Shown one piece after another: positions 1 to 5,705 of a stretch of DNA of 9,091 bases (its first letter is position 1; every line of letters begins with the position of its first letter). The stretch covers positions 1 through 9,091 of the forward strand of contig JAKLZD010000113.1 of the NCBI GenBank assembly GCA_024256245.1, written 5' to 3'. The position numbers and the translations under genes are program-made. A model generated the notes under the pieces. It worked only from the letters and a program-made list of their open reading frames with translations. It was not told the DNA's origin and did no database searches. Origin of the DNA: Candidatus Methylarchaceae archaeon HK01M. GTDB taxonomy: Archaea > Thermoproteota > Nitrososphaeria > Nitrososphaerales > JACAEJ01.

Positions 1-279
1 ATCCTGAAAGTCATAGCAAATAAAGGTCCCATAAGACAGACACATATCATGTACAAGGCAAATCTGACCTGGAATGAACTGAAGGAAGACCTCCAATGGC
101 TGAAGAATTTAGAACTTATAGAGAAGACGGCCATGAGAGAGGGCATCTTCTTTAAGATAACCAGTTCTGGTTTGGACACACTGCTTCACTTCGAGAAGAT
201 CGAAACAGTCCTTAGACTAAACTACGAGAATGATTTATCTGGGATCCAACGCTCTCGTCCATATATGACGAAAAGATAA
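1..279 (+). CDS. winged-helix transcriptional regulator, COG3432/HTH_45-like (5' truncated by window edge)
   Basis: The reading frame is already open at base 1, so the first ATG (base 49) is an internal methionine rather than the start. The visible 92 residues begin ILKVIANKGPIRQTHIMYKA and continue through helix-rich sequence (NLTWNELKEDLQWLKNLELI) to a beta-wing segment (GIFFKITSSGLDTLLHF). This is the classic order of the small archaeal winged-helix family: helix, 'ANLTW' turn, recognition helix, then the hairpin with 'ITSSGLDTL' where relatives have 'iTekGkefL'. Such proteins are usually 90-110 residues and bind DNA as dimers; the target here is unknown. The C-terminal tail (about 25 residues, ending RPYMTKR) is polar and does not look like the dimerising helix common in the family. 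It ends facing the minus-strand gene at 425-856. Family assignment is by motif recognition only. Confidence 0.75.
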   Translation: MLKVIANKGPIRQTHIMYKANLTWNELKEDLQWLKNLELIEKTAMREGIFFKITSSGLDTLLHFEKIETVLRLNYENDLSGIQRSRPYMTKR

Positions 280-296
280 CCCTTCGATATTTTCAG

Positions 297-311
297 AAAA
301 AACAGAAAAAA
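297..311 (-). terminator. candidate oligo-U terminator for the minus-strand gene at 425-856
   Basis: Read on the minus strand, this stretch is two T6 runs separated by a C-T-G spacer (bases 297-302 and 306-311 are A6 on the plus strand). It lies about 115 bases downstream of the stop codon of the coiled-coil gene at 425-856. Archaeal RNA polymerases often terminate at T-rich tracts without a hairpin, so this is a plausible end of that transcription unit. The rest of the gap (280-424) is AT-rich and shows no gene or RNA that I recognise. Confidence 0.3.
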
Positions 312-424
312 TACGGAGATTATCAAAGGCCATAGAAGGGTGGCATAAAGACTACTAGATACAAGAAAACGTTACTTACGCTATTAAAGGCTTTAACAGT
401 AATCTATTTTGAAATTGAGATAGA

Positions 425-856
425 TCAGGGCTTCAGGTGGATCATCATTCTTGTAGGGATATTATCGGAAGTGACTACAGATATAGTTACTACACCTTCT
501 TCAAAATCTGAGAGAGGGTCTAATGCTTTTCTTATTTTTTGCATGTGATCTAGCTTGGTCTGCAGTGTCTTAACGACTTCTTCCAATGTATCCGTCTCCT
601 GCCTCGGGCCAGGGTTCACCAAGACTCTTAAACCCGGTAACTCCACCTCTCGTCCCTCAAGTGCGGGCATCTGCTTCTCTCCTGCAAATTTGATAAGAGC
701 AGCCTGTGCTTTCTTCAACCTATCAGCCCTGACACGAATCTCTTCAAGGCGACGAAGGTAGTCCCCCATCAGGGACCTAACTCTGCCTATTTCTTCATCC
801 ATAAAATTTTTGAGCTCTTCGGGCGTTTTAAATGTCTTAATCTCCAATGTCTCCAA
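425..856 (-). CDS. coiled-coil protein of unknown function
   Basis: A 143-residue protein that I do not recognise. The N-terminal half (about 13-60) is charged and strongly helical with heptad-like spacing (ELKNFMDEEIGRV..., DYLRRLEEIRVRADRLKKA) and probably forms a coiled coil. A middle segment (about 64-85) is short and proline/glycine-rich (ELPGLRVLVNPGPR). A second helix follows (about 88-112), then a C-terminal stretch that looks like beta strands (GVVTISVVTS, RMMIHL). There is no signal peptide or membrane helix. The start is TTG at 856; no ATG or GTG lies between it and the in-frame stop upstream, and a TATA octamer sits 29 bases upstream, which fits a leaderless or nearly leaderless transcript. 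It lies 47 bases downstream of, and in the same orientation as, the PRC-barrel membrane protein gene, but appears to have its own promoter. A structural or partner role beside that protein is only a guess. Confidence 0.7.
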   Translation of the reverse strand: METLEIKTFKTPEELKNFMDEEIGRVRSLMGDYLRRLEEIRVRADRLKKAQAALIKFAGEKQMPALEGREVELPGLRVLVNPGPRQETDTLEEVVKTLQTKLDHMQKIRKALDPLSDFEEGVVTISVVTSDNIPTRMMIHLKP

Positions 857-885
857 ATCTTTTCTCGAAATAAGGAGGAATACCC

Positions 886-893
886 ATATTTAA
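886..893 (-). promoter_or_regulatory. TATA box for the coiled-coil gene
   Basis: On the minus strand this reads TTAAATAT. It begins just inside the gap downstream of the PRC-barrel gene and lies 29 bases upstream of the TTG start at 856. An archaeal TATA box is normally about 25 bases upstream of the transcription start, so the transcript should begin within roughly ten bases of the start codon. The identical octamer precedes the two divergent genes around base 2340. Confidence 0.5.
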
Positions 894-903
894 CGGTTAT
901 GAT

Positions 904-2295
904 TCATGCATTTTTTATCTCTCCGAAGTATCCTAGGAGGAAACCTCCCGATGTACCGATCAGGGCATTCACCAAGATTCGATAGAATAAGAATACATTC
1001 TCTTCATAACTGAAAATTTGGATTATATCATTTAGAATAAAATCTGGCAAGATTGTACTTAAGAAATCACCCAATCCAACTGGTAAGAGCAGACGTAAGA
1101 TCAACGCCAATATCAGTGTGCCCGCCAAACCTACTATCAAACCAGCCATAGCACCGCTCCTCCATCCTTTTGCCATGTATCCCGCTATTACTCCACACAA
1201 TAGAGCGCCTAGATAAGGGATAAGGCCGAGAAAGACCATTAAAAGTATGCCGACATAGATTCCTAAAAGAAACTTTTCTGGTCTGGTTATGAATGAGAAC
1301 GAAACTGGAAAACGATGGTTTCTCAAACTTGGAGAACGGGACTTTTGGTTCACTTCAGGTTTCGTAATTATTGTGTTAAGATTTATTGGCTCAGACTCCT
1401 CTATATTCGACTCTTCTTCGAAATCCTCAGCTAAAGTTCCATTTAAGAGAACAACATCACCGATCTTCTTTATATTCCTCCAAAACACAGAATCCCTGTA
1501 GAAAAGTTCAGTTTTGATGGTTATAACACGTTTTGGAATCTCGTAACCCTTCATTTTGGCATAGGCTATAAGCTTCTCATCAGTCATATCTCGGGGTTGT
1601 TCAATTCCAAGAGATGCCATCTCTCTCATGACATCCCTCGGTACTTTATACTCGAAGATTGTTTTCTTTAAAGAATCGATATCAGGGACCAATTTCGTCA
1701 ACGTTCCTTCTCTACCCACTCTGATACCCAACCCCTTAGCGCTCATTATGAAGCTATGGACCTTACCCAATATCTTAGCCCTATTGTCTATGACAAATTT
1801 TTCCTTCAAACTCTCTTCGTCTTGATACATTGGGGTTTTTTGTAGCTCTACCCCCCTGATTTTAGCCTCTATGGGAGTTTTGAGTATGATACAGTTACCA
1901 AACTCGCTCCTGTTCACTGCTTCTATGTCATCCATGTAAATATACGGTTTTTCTTCCTCTACCTCTATCGATACTTCCTTGATGGGTATCGTCATTTTCT
2001 TGAGTTTCGCATAGTTTACTAAATCGTTTTCGTTGATGGACTCTACCTTAAGTTCTTTTGCAACGTATCTGTAAAGATCTTGGACAGTGGATACGGCGAA
2101 CTTGTTCTTGAGATCTTTTATAAGAACCTGTTCTAAAACATCCGTATCTGGTACCAGCTCTTTAACATTCTTGGTGGACTTTATGTTAAAGATAGGCCCT
2201 TCGGGCTTGATTTCGATCTTTACTACACTACCATTGATGTAGCCCTCAGAGTCCACCACCAACGCGCCTATGAGTTCAGCTGGTTTAAGCTCCAA
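904..2295 (-). CDS. duplicated PRC-barrel-like protein with C-terminal polytopic membrane domain (DUF5518-like)
   Basis: A 463-residue protein in two parts. The N-terminal soluble part (about 1-290) is an internal duplication. Each copy has a PRC-barrel-like segment (about 8-50 and 172-206) ending in ELVPDTD or KLVPDID, then a helical segment with YAKLKKMTIP (95-104) or YAKMKGYEIP (245-254), then a second strand-rich block. After an acidic, low-complexity linker (about 288-325), residues 340-457 form three to four hydrophobic segments. They contain the glycine-rich pattern LIPYLGALLCGVIAGYMAKG, which resembles archaeal DUF5518 membrane domains. PRC barrels in archaea occur in cell-division adaptors (CdvA N-terminus, CdpB) and in photosynthetic reaction-centre and RimM-type proteins; which role applies here is unknown. 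The start is TTG at 2295 with GGAG eight bases upstream; no ATG or GTG is available between it and the upstream stop. The gene is divergent from the KaiC-like gene. Confidence 0.75.
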   Translation of the reverse strand: MELKPAELIGALVVDSEGYINGSVVKIEIKPEGPIFNIKSTKNVKELVPDTDVLEQVLIKDLKNKFAVSTVQDLYRYVAKELKVESINENDLVNYAKLKKMTIPIKEVSIEVEEEKPYIYMDDIEAVNRSEFGNCIILKTPIEAKIRGVELQKTPMYQDEESLKEKFVIDNRAKILGKVHSFIMSAKGLGIRVGREGTLTKLVPDIDSLKKTIFEYKVPRDVMREMASLGIEQPRDMTDEKLIAYAKMKGYEIPKRVITIKTELFYRDSVFWRNIKKIGDVVLLNGTLAEDFEEESNIEESEPINLNTIITKPEVNQKSRSPSLRNHRFPVSFSFITRPEKFLLGIYVGILLMVFLGLIPYLGALLCGVIAGYMAKGWRSGAMAGLIVGLAGTLILALILRLLLPVGLGDFLSTILPDFILNDIIQIFSYEENVFLFYRILVNALIGTSGGFLLGYFGEIKNA

Positions 2296-2320
2296 GGTTA
2301 ATTCTCCATTAATATTTGAA

Positions 2321-2328
2321 ATATTTAA
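2321..2328 (-). promoter_or_regulatory. TATA box for the PRC-barrel membrane protein gene
   Basis: TTAAATAT on the minus strand, 25 bases upstream of the TTG start at 2295. That places the predicted transcription start at or within a few bases of the start codon, so the GGAG motif at 2304-2307 may or may not be in the mRNA. It forms one half of a compact divergent promoter region. Confidence 0.5.
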
Positions 2329-2341
2329 GAGTTAACTAAAA

Positions 2342-2382
2342 ATTTATTGAGTTAGATTCTTTAAATATTTGACTCAACAAAT
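2342..2382. promoter_or_regulatory. candidate operator: imperfect 16-bp-arm dyad around the KaiC-like gene's TATA box
   Basis: The left arm (2342-2357) and right arm (2367-2382) match in 13 of 16 positions when one is reverse-complemented. Each contains the core TTGAGT / ACTCAA, and the core centres are 25 bp apart. The nine-base centre (2358-2366) and the start of the right arm contain the TATA octamer of the downstream gene. Protein bound here would block TBP/TFB access, so a repressor or autoregulatory site is the simplest reading. The dyad symmetry is seen directly; the function is inferred. Confidence 0.45.
2361..2368 (+). promoter_or_regulatory. TATA box for the KaiC-like ATPase gene
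   Basis: TTAAATAT, 31 bases upstream of the ATG at 2400. There is no convincing Shine-Dalgarno motif before that ATG, so the message is probably leaderless or has a leader of only a few bases. The box sits at the centre of a large inverted repeat. Confidence 0.55.
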
Positions 2383-2399
2383 ATTGGTAGAGATAGCAG

Positions 2400-3155
2400 A
2401 TGAGCGATAGAACACCGAGCGGAATCGAAGGTCTAGATGAACTGATGGGGGGAGGTTTCCCAACAGGAATGAACATAATAATATCAGGTATTCCAGGATC
2501 TGGTAAGACGACCTTTGGCATAGAATTCCTCTATAAGGGCGCTACCGAATATGATGAACCGGGTATTTTTGTAACCCTCGAAGAGAGTCCCGAGAGCATA
2601 ATGAGGAACATGATGAAGATTGGAATGAATCTTCAAAATCTGATATCTAAAAGAAAAATTTTGCTCGTAGATGCCAACCCGATAAGGGGAGAAACGATGA
2701 TTACTGATACAGGTAAACCTATGGGCTTTACCGAGTTCAAGGCTTTCGGTCTATCTGAAATTATCGGGCAGAAGGTAAGGGAGATAGGTGCAAAAAGGAT
2801 CGCAATAGACCCATTGACAGCCTTACTCATGCACTATAAAGATGATTTTGATAGAAGGTTGGAGATCGCCCGTTTACTTATAGGCATATCGAACTTGAAT
2901 TGCACAACTTTGCTTGCAACAGAGTACCATCTTTGTGAATTAACTCGGCAGTTTTCAGTAGAACAATCTATAGCAGATGGTGTTATATTCTTGGACATGT
3001 TGCGTACATCAGGGGGCATCATCCGAGGAATTCAGATTCAGAAGATTAGAGGCGTAAAACACGATTTCGACTTTCATTTGTACCATATAACTGATAAAGG
3101 CATAGTCATCTTTCCGAAGGAGAAGATCTATACTCCCATAAGAGAGGGATTGTGA
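2400..3155 (+). CDS. single-domain KaiC-like RecA-superfamily ATPase
   Basis: A 251-residue protein with one RecA-like domain. It opens with the KaiC-family pattern R-x-P-S-G-I-x-G-L-D-E-L-M-G-G-G (4-19). The Walker A loop GIPGSGKT is at 30-37, the tandem catalytic glutamates (TLEES) are at 61-62, and Walker B ends at Asp137 (RIAIDPL). The presence of the glutamates argues for an active ATPase. The C-terminal third (GVIFLDM, IRGIQIQKIRG, FHLYHITDKGI) matches the final strands of KaiC domains. Archaeal single-domain KaiC homologues are thought to be signalling or regulatory ATPases, often linked to surface structures or transcription; only ArlH has a well-defined role, in archaellum assembly. 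Its neighbours are a prepilin peptidase downstream and a divergent PRC-barrel membrane protein. No archaellin, arlI or arlJ gene is visible, so ArlH identity is not supported. Confidence 0.85.
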   Translation: MSDRTPSGIEGLDELMGGGFPTGMNIIISGIPGSGKTTFGIEFLYKGATEYDEPGIFVTLEESPESIMRNMMKIGMNLQNLISKRKILLVDANPIRGETMITDTGKPMGFTEFKAFGLSEIIGQKVREIGAKRIAIDPLTALLMHYKDDFDRRLEIARLLIGISNLNCTTLLATEYHLCELTRQFSVEQSIADGVIFLDMLRTSGGIIRGIQIQKIRGVKHDFDFHLYHITDKGIVIFPKEKIYTPIREGL

Positions 3156-3167
3156 TCTGATCCCTCT
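3143..3167 (+). repeat. perfect 8-bp inverted repeat spanning the KaiC-like gene's stop codon
   Basis: AGAGGGAT at 3143-3150 and ATCCCTCT at 3160-3167 are exact reverse complements separated by nine bases that include the TGA stop (3153-3155). As RNA this would form a short stem at the end of the KaiC-like message. The right arm runs into a possible TATA box, so it could equally be a DNA operator for the next gene. No T-tract follows, which argues against a classical intrinsic terminator. Confidence 0.4.
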
Positions 3168-3175
3168 ATAAAGAT
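3167..3175 (+). promoter_or_regulatory. possible TATA box for the prepilin peptidase gene
   Basis: TATAAAGAT, about 48 bases upstream of the peptidase ATG at 3224. It would give a leader of roughly 25-30 bases containing the Shine-Dalgarno motif. It suggests that the peptidase can be transcribed apart from the KaiC-like gene, although the 68-base gap also allows read-through. Confidence 0.35.
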
Positions 3176-3223
3176 AGATGTAATTGCTTTAATTGGAGAA
3201 AACCATTCTATGAGGGAGTGCTT

Positions 3224-3919
3224 ATGCTATCCCTAAGACTGTTTGCCTGTTTCACGATGCTGGCTTATTCATCTTATAGCGACTGGAAGACAAGAGAAGT
3301 TACCGATAAGCTATGGGTGATATTTTCTTTCATAGGGATAGCCTTCAATTCTATAGAGTTGATCTCCAACTTTAGTATTGATTTACTAATTTCAATCTCA
3401 GTATCCTTTAGCATAACATTTCTGATCTCTTTTGCACTATATTATTTAGGGTTCTTCGGAGGGGCGGACATGAAGGCTTTGACAGTTTTGGCATTACTGC
3501 TCCCAACCTATCATCCCCCAAATTACCTTCACCCCTTCATATCGATAATATCCCTTACAAATGGTTCCTTTCTCGTACTGATCCTCCCGATAATCTTTTT
3601 CATGATAAATGCTGGAAGATTCATCCGTGGCAAGGATATCTTCTCAGGATTTGAGGGTGAACGCCTCTGGAAGAAGATCTTCGTCTGCTTTTTGGGATAC
3701 AGAGTAGACAAGGCTGATGAAGGGCATTTCCTTATGAGCCTAGAAAGAATCGTTGACAATAAGAAAAGATTTCATATCTCCCTCTTGAAAGACGAGGAAT
3801 TCGTATCTGGAGAGGATATCTGGGTGACACCTGGAATTCCTTTAATGATCTTCATAACTTTAGGCTTTGTATCGGCGGTAATATTTGGAGACTTTCTTAC
3901 TCTCTTATTTCGATTTTGA
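3224..3919 (+). CDS. archaeal class III signal peptidase (type IV prepilin / prearchaellin peptidase, A24 family)
   Basis: An integral membrane aspartic protease that would cleave class III signal peptides from type IV pilins or archaellins before their assembly. The 231-residue protein has about six hydrophobic segments. The first catalytic aspartate is in SYSDWKTREV (Asp20), just after TM1. The second is Asp82 in GFFGGADMKA, the archaeal version of the GxGD motif, here Gly-Gly-Ala-Asp. After the core A24 domain there is a long charged cytoplasmic region (about 130-205: GRFIRGKDIFSG, LERIVDNKKRFH) and a final membrane helix. This matches the Arc_PepC_II C-terminal extension of archaeal peptidases. 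ATG at 3224 is chosen because GAGG/GGAG (3212-3218) is well spaced for it; an in-frame GTG at 3218 would add two residues. No substrate gene is in the window. Confidence 0.85.
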   Translation: MLSLRLFACFTMLAYSSYSDWKTREVTDKLWVIFSFIGIAFNSIELISNFSIDLLISISVSFSITFLISFALYYLGFFGGADMKALTVLALLLPTYHPPNYLHPFISIISLTNGSFLVLILPIIFFMINAGRFIRGKDIFSGFEGERLWKKIFVCFLGYRVDKADEGHFLMSLERIVDNKKRFHISLLKDEEFVSGEDIWVTPGIPLMIFITLGFVSAVIFGDFLTLLFRF

Positions 3920-3975
3920 TCGATGCTCCAGTCTTTATCTTTACATTATAATACGGTCTTATAAAATTGCATCAA

Positions 3976-4091
3976 TTACTTGGTTGTCTTATTTATCTCT
4001 CCCTTAACTCGATCTCTGGCTCCCATTCGAGGATCTTCTTGCCTTTCGTAATGTCTGGATACGATGAATGGTTTTTATCAGGGTTTTTGTA
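3976..4091 (-). pseudogene. remnant of the C-terminus of an extended-SDR sugar-nucleotide epimerase/dehydratase
   Basis: Directly downstream of cofC on the same strand, the frame ending at the stop at 3993-3995 encodes PDITKGKKILEWEPEIEL (bases 4002-4058). This closely resembles the C-terminal signature of UDP-glucuronate decarboxylase and GalE-type enzymes (consensus roughly PDIxKAKkLLGWEPkvsLeeGL). A shift of one frame continues as GEINKTTK where intact proteins have 'eGLxKTIey'. There is no start codon and no room for the other ~270 residues, since the cofC stop lies six bases upstream of base 4091. I read it as a decayed gene end. The piece is short, so chance resemblance remains possible. 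The rest of the 3920-4096 gap has no other gene that I can see. Confidence 0.4.
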
Positions 4092-4096
4092 CTATT

Positions 4097-4780
4097 CTAT
4101 GGGATGGGTTTGTATGATCTCTCCAAGTATTCACGAACTCTATCGACAAGACCGATCTCAACCATAAAACTGTAAGTTTCAGTGCCCTTACCCATCTTAA
4201 GGAATAGGGCCAAATCTTTCGGCATGTCTATGTCAAGGGCTATTCTGGGCAACTTAGAGATCTTTAATGGAATTTTATTTAACTTTGCTTCACTTATATG
4301 AGCTCTGAAACTGTCGAGCCCGAACCTTGGCTTGATGGCAGTGGGTGGTCTCATCAGAAGTGCGTTGGTTCCTTTCTCATCCATGGATGGCACGATCACT
4401 ATCGATTTTGGAAGACGACTTTTTCTTATAATGCCGTCTATGTCCGCCGTTTTTACAAGGGGCACATCGATCGGCAAGATGAGAATGGATTCGGCTCCTC
4501 TGTCGATACAGAAGTTTGCCATGTGCTCAATAGCAGAGTTCAAACCTCTCGAAACACCTTCGTCAAAGCCAATTGCTCCAATCTTACTTGCCAATTCGAG
4601 CACTTTTTGATCGCAACTTATTACTGCAACTTGTCCAACATATCTTGAAGTTCTGACTGCCTTTAGAACGTCTCTTAACATAACAAAGCAGAGTTGATAC
4701 TTTTCTTCAGGTCTTAGGAGTCCTTCGAGCCTCCTCTTTGCATCCTTTAAACCCTTGACGGGTATGACTACGAAGTCCTT
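4097..4780 (-). CDS. cofC: 2-phospho-L-lactate (or phosphoenolpyruvate) guanylyltransferase, F420 biosynthesis; start codon non-standard
   Basis: CofC joins GTP with 2-phospho-L-lactate (or phosphoenolpyruvate in CofC/FbiD variants) to make the activated substrate for CofD. Family motifs are clear: GLNSAIEHM, the metal-binding LPIDVPLV, a D-x-K-G-T-N-A-L stretch, FGLDSFRAHI and ALDIDMPKDL. The first ATG (4681) would remove the conserved nucleotide-binding N-terminus. The open frame upstream of it encodes FVVIPVKGLKDAKRRL and ...RPEEKYQL, exactly the expected family start. No ATG, GTG or TTG occurs in that extension back to the in-frame TAG. AGGAG (4787-4791) lies six bases before AAG at 4778-4780, the position where ATG would be expected, so I place the start there (227 residues). 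The C-terminus has about 30 extra residues (SFMVEIGLVDRVREYLERS). It is the last gene of the operon; the start abuts the cofD stop with one base between them. Confidence 0.85.
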   Translation of the reverse strand, partial: KDFVVIPVKGLKDAKRRLEGLLRPEEKYQLCFVMLRDVLKAVRTSRYVGQVAVISCDQKVLELASKIGAIGFDEGVSRGLNSAIEHMANFCIDRGAESILILPIDVPLVKTADIDGIIRKSRLPKSIVIVPSMDEKGTNALLMRPPTAIKPRFGLDSFRAHISEAKLNKIPLKISKLPRIALDIDMPKDLALFLKMGKGTETYSFMVEIGLVDRVREYLERSYKPIP

Positions 4781-4781
4781 G

Positions 4782-5705
4782 TTAAACTCCTGTCGCCTCC
4801 AATGTGAATCTTGCTAACTCTACCTTCTCCTTCAAACCCCTCATTATCGTATCGGTTACGAAGACCTTAACTCCTAAAGACTCTATCCTCTCTTTAAGGT
4901 TTTCATCTACAAGATCGATCACAAATGCATCCAAAAAGTCACTATAGAGCTTCGCTACACCATAAGCAGAAACCTCCATCCCCAAGCTACTCATCAACTT
5001 ATCTGCAGGACCCTTTACCGTTTTGCCAGCTATCACGGGGCTTATCCCTATGATCTTGGCCTTCGTTTCATTCAAGCTCTCTCTTACTTCTTGGATGGAA
5101 AGGATGGTGCCTATGCTAACAATTGGGTTGCTTGGGCAGATGATTATCTTACTAGCCTTTTTTATGGAATCGATCACTCCTGGGGCAGGTCTAGCCTTCT
5201 CAACTCCTTTTAACTTGATCTGCAAGACCTTTTCTTGCGTTTTGCTTTTGACCATATATTCTTGAAAGTGTATTTCACCCTTTTCGGTCATCAGGATCGT
5301 CTCAACTTTGTCGTCTGTCATAGGTATTATATTGGCTTTAATCCCTAGAGCAATACGCTCTCTATCTGTTATCTCTGATAGTTTCAGCCCTTTTCTTAAG
5401 AGTATGGTACGGTGAATGTGTGTAGCAAGGTCTTTATCCCCAAGCATAAACCATGTTTCATAACCATACTTTTGAAGTCCGCCCAAGCAGTGAAAGGTAT
5501 CTCCCTTGATTCCCCAGCCCTTTTCACCATCTACTCTGCCAGCGAGAGTATAGATCACGATATCTATATCGGGGGATATGTGTAACCCATAGAGCTCGAT
5601 GTCGTCACCAGTGTTGACTATTATCGAGATATCTTCTTTTGCAACTCTGGTAAGTCCCTCAAGAAACCTTGCAGCTCCTACACCACCTGCCAATGTGGTT
5701 ATCAA
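4782..5705 (-). CDS. cofD: 2-phospho-L-lactate (or enolpyruvyl-2-phosphate) transferase, F420 biosynthesis
   Basis: CofD transfers the phospholactyl or enolpyruvyl-phosphate group from the GDP-activated donor to the deazaflavin Fo, giving (dehydro-)F420-0. The 307-residue length is normal for the family. Diagnostic features are the N-terminal LAGGVGAARFLEGL loop (5-18), NTGDDIELYGLHISPDID (32-49) with the conserved aspartates, CPSNPIVSIGTIL (about 191-203), and SPVIAGKTVKGPADKLM (about 223-239). The start is TTG at 5705. It overlaps the TGA of the upstream nitroreductase (shared bases 5703-5704), which implies translational coupling. The stop is separated from the inferred cofC start by one base. 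The tight order nitroreductase-cofD-cofC supports a single F420 operon. cofE (glutamate ligation) and the Fo synthase genes are not in the window. Confidence 0.95.
   Translation of the reverse strand: MITTLAGGVGAARFLEGLTRVAKEDISIIVNTGDDIELYGLHISPDIDIVIYTLAGRVDGEKGWGIKGDTFHCLGGLQKYGYETWFMLGDKDLATHIHRTILLRKGLKLSEITDRERIALGIKANIIPMTDDKVETILMTEKGEIHFQEYMVKSKTQEKVLQIKLKGVEKARPAPGVIDSIKKASKIIICPSNPIVSIGTILSIQEVRESLNETKAKIIGISPVIAGKTVKGPADKLMSSLGMEVSAYGVAKLYSDFLDAFVIDLVDENLKERIESLGVKVFVTDTIMRGLKEKVELARFTLEATGV

Noticed and set aside
291..312. Short tandem repeat (two A6 runs with a common flank)
   Set aside because: Only two units of nine bases in AT-rich DNA; better read as a T-tract terminator on the minus strand than as a repeat array or CRISPR.
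872..901. Strong Shine-Dalgarno-like AAGGAGG on the plus strand followed by an ATG at 899
   Set aside because: The ATG is about 20 bases away, too far, and opens only a 27-codon frame antisense to the end of the PRC-barrel gene.
2400..3155. Identification of the KaiC-like ATPase as ArlH (FlaH)
   Set aside because: The start and motifs fit general KaiC-like proteins with intact catalytic glutamates, and no arlI, arlJ or archaellin genes are adjacent.
4298..4648. 116-codon plus-strand open frame opposite cofC
   Set aside because: It is antisense to a convincingly identified gene, has an unnatural composition (W- and H-rich) and no family resemblance or ribosome-binding site.
4097..4681. Start of cofC at the first ATG (4681)
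   Set aside because: It would delete the conserved IPVK...AKxRL segment, which is clearly encoded in the open frame upstream and is followed by family-typical residues leading into that methionine.
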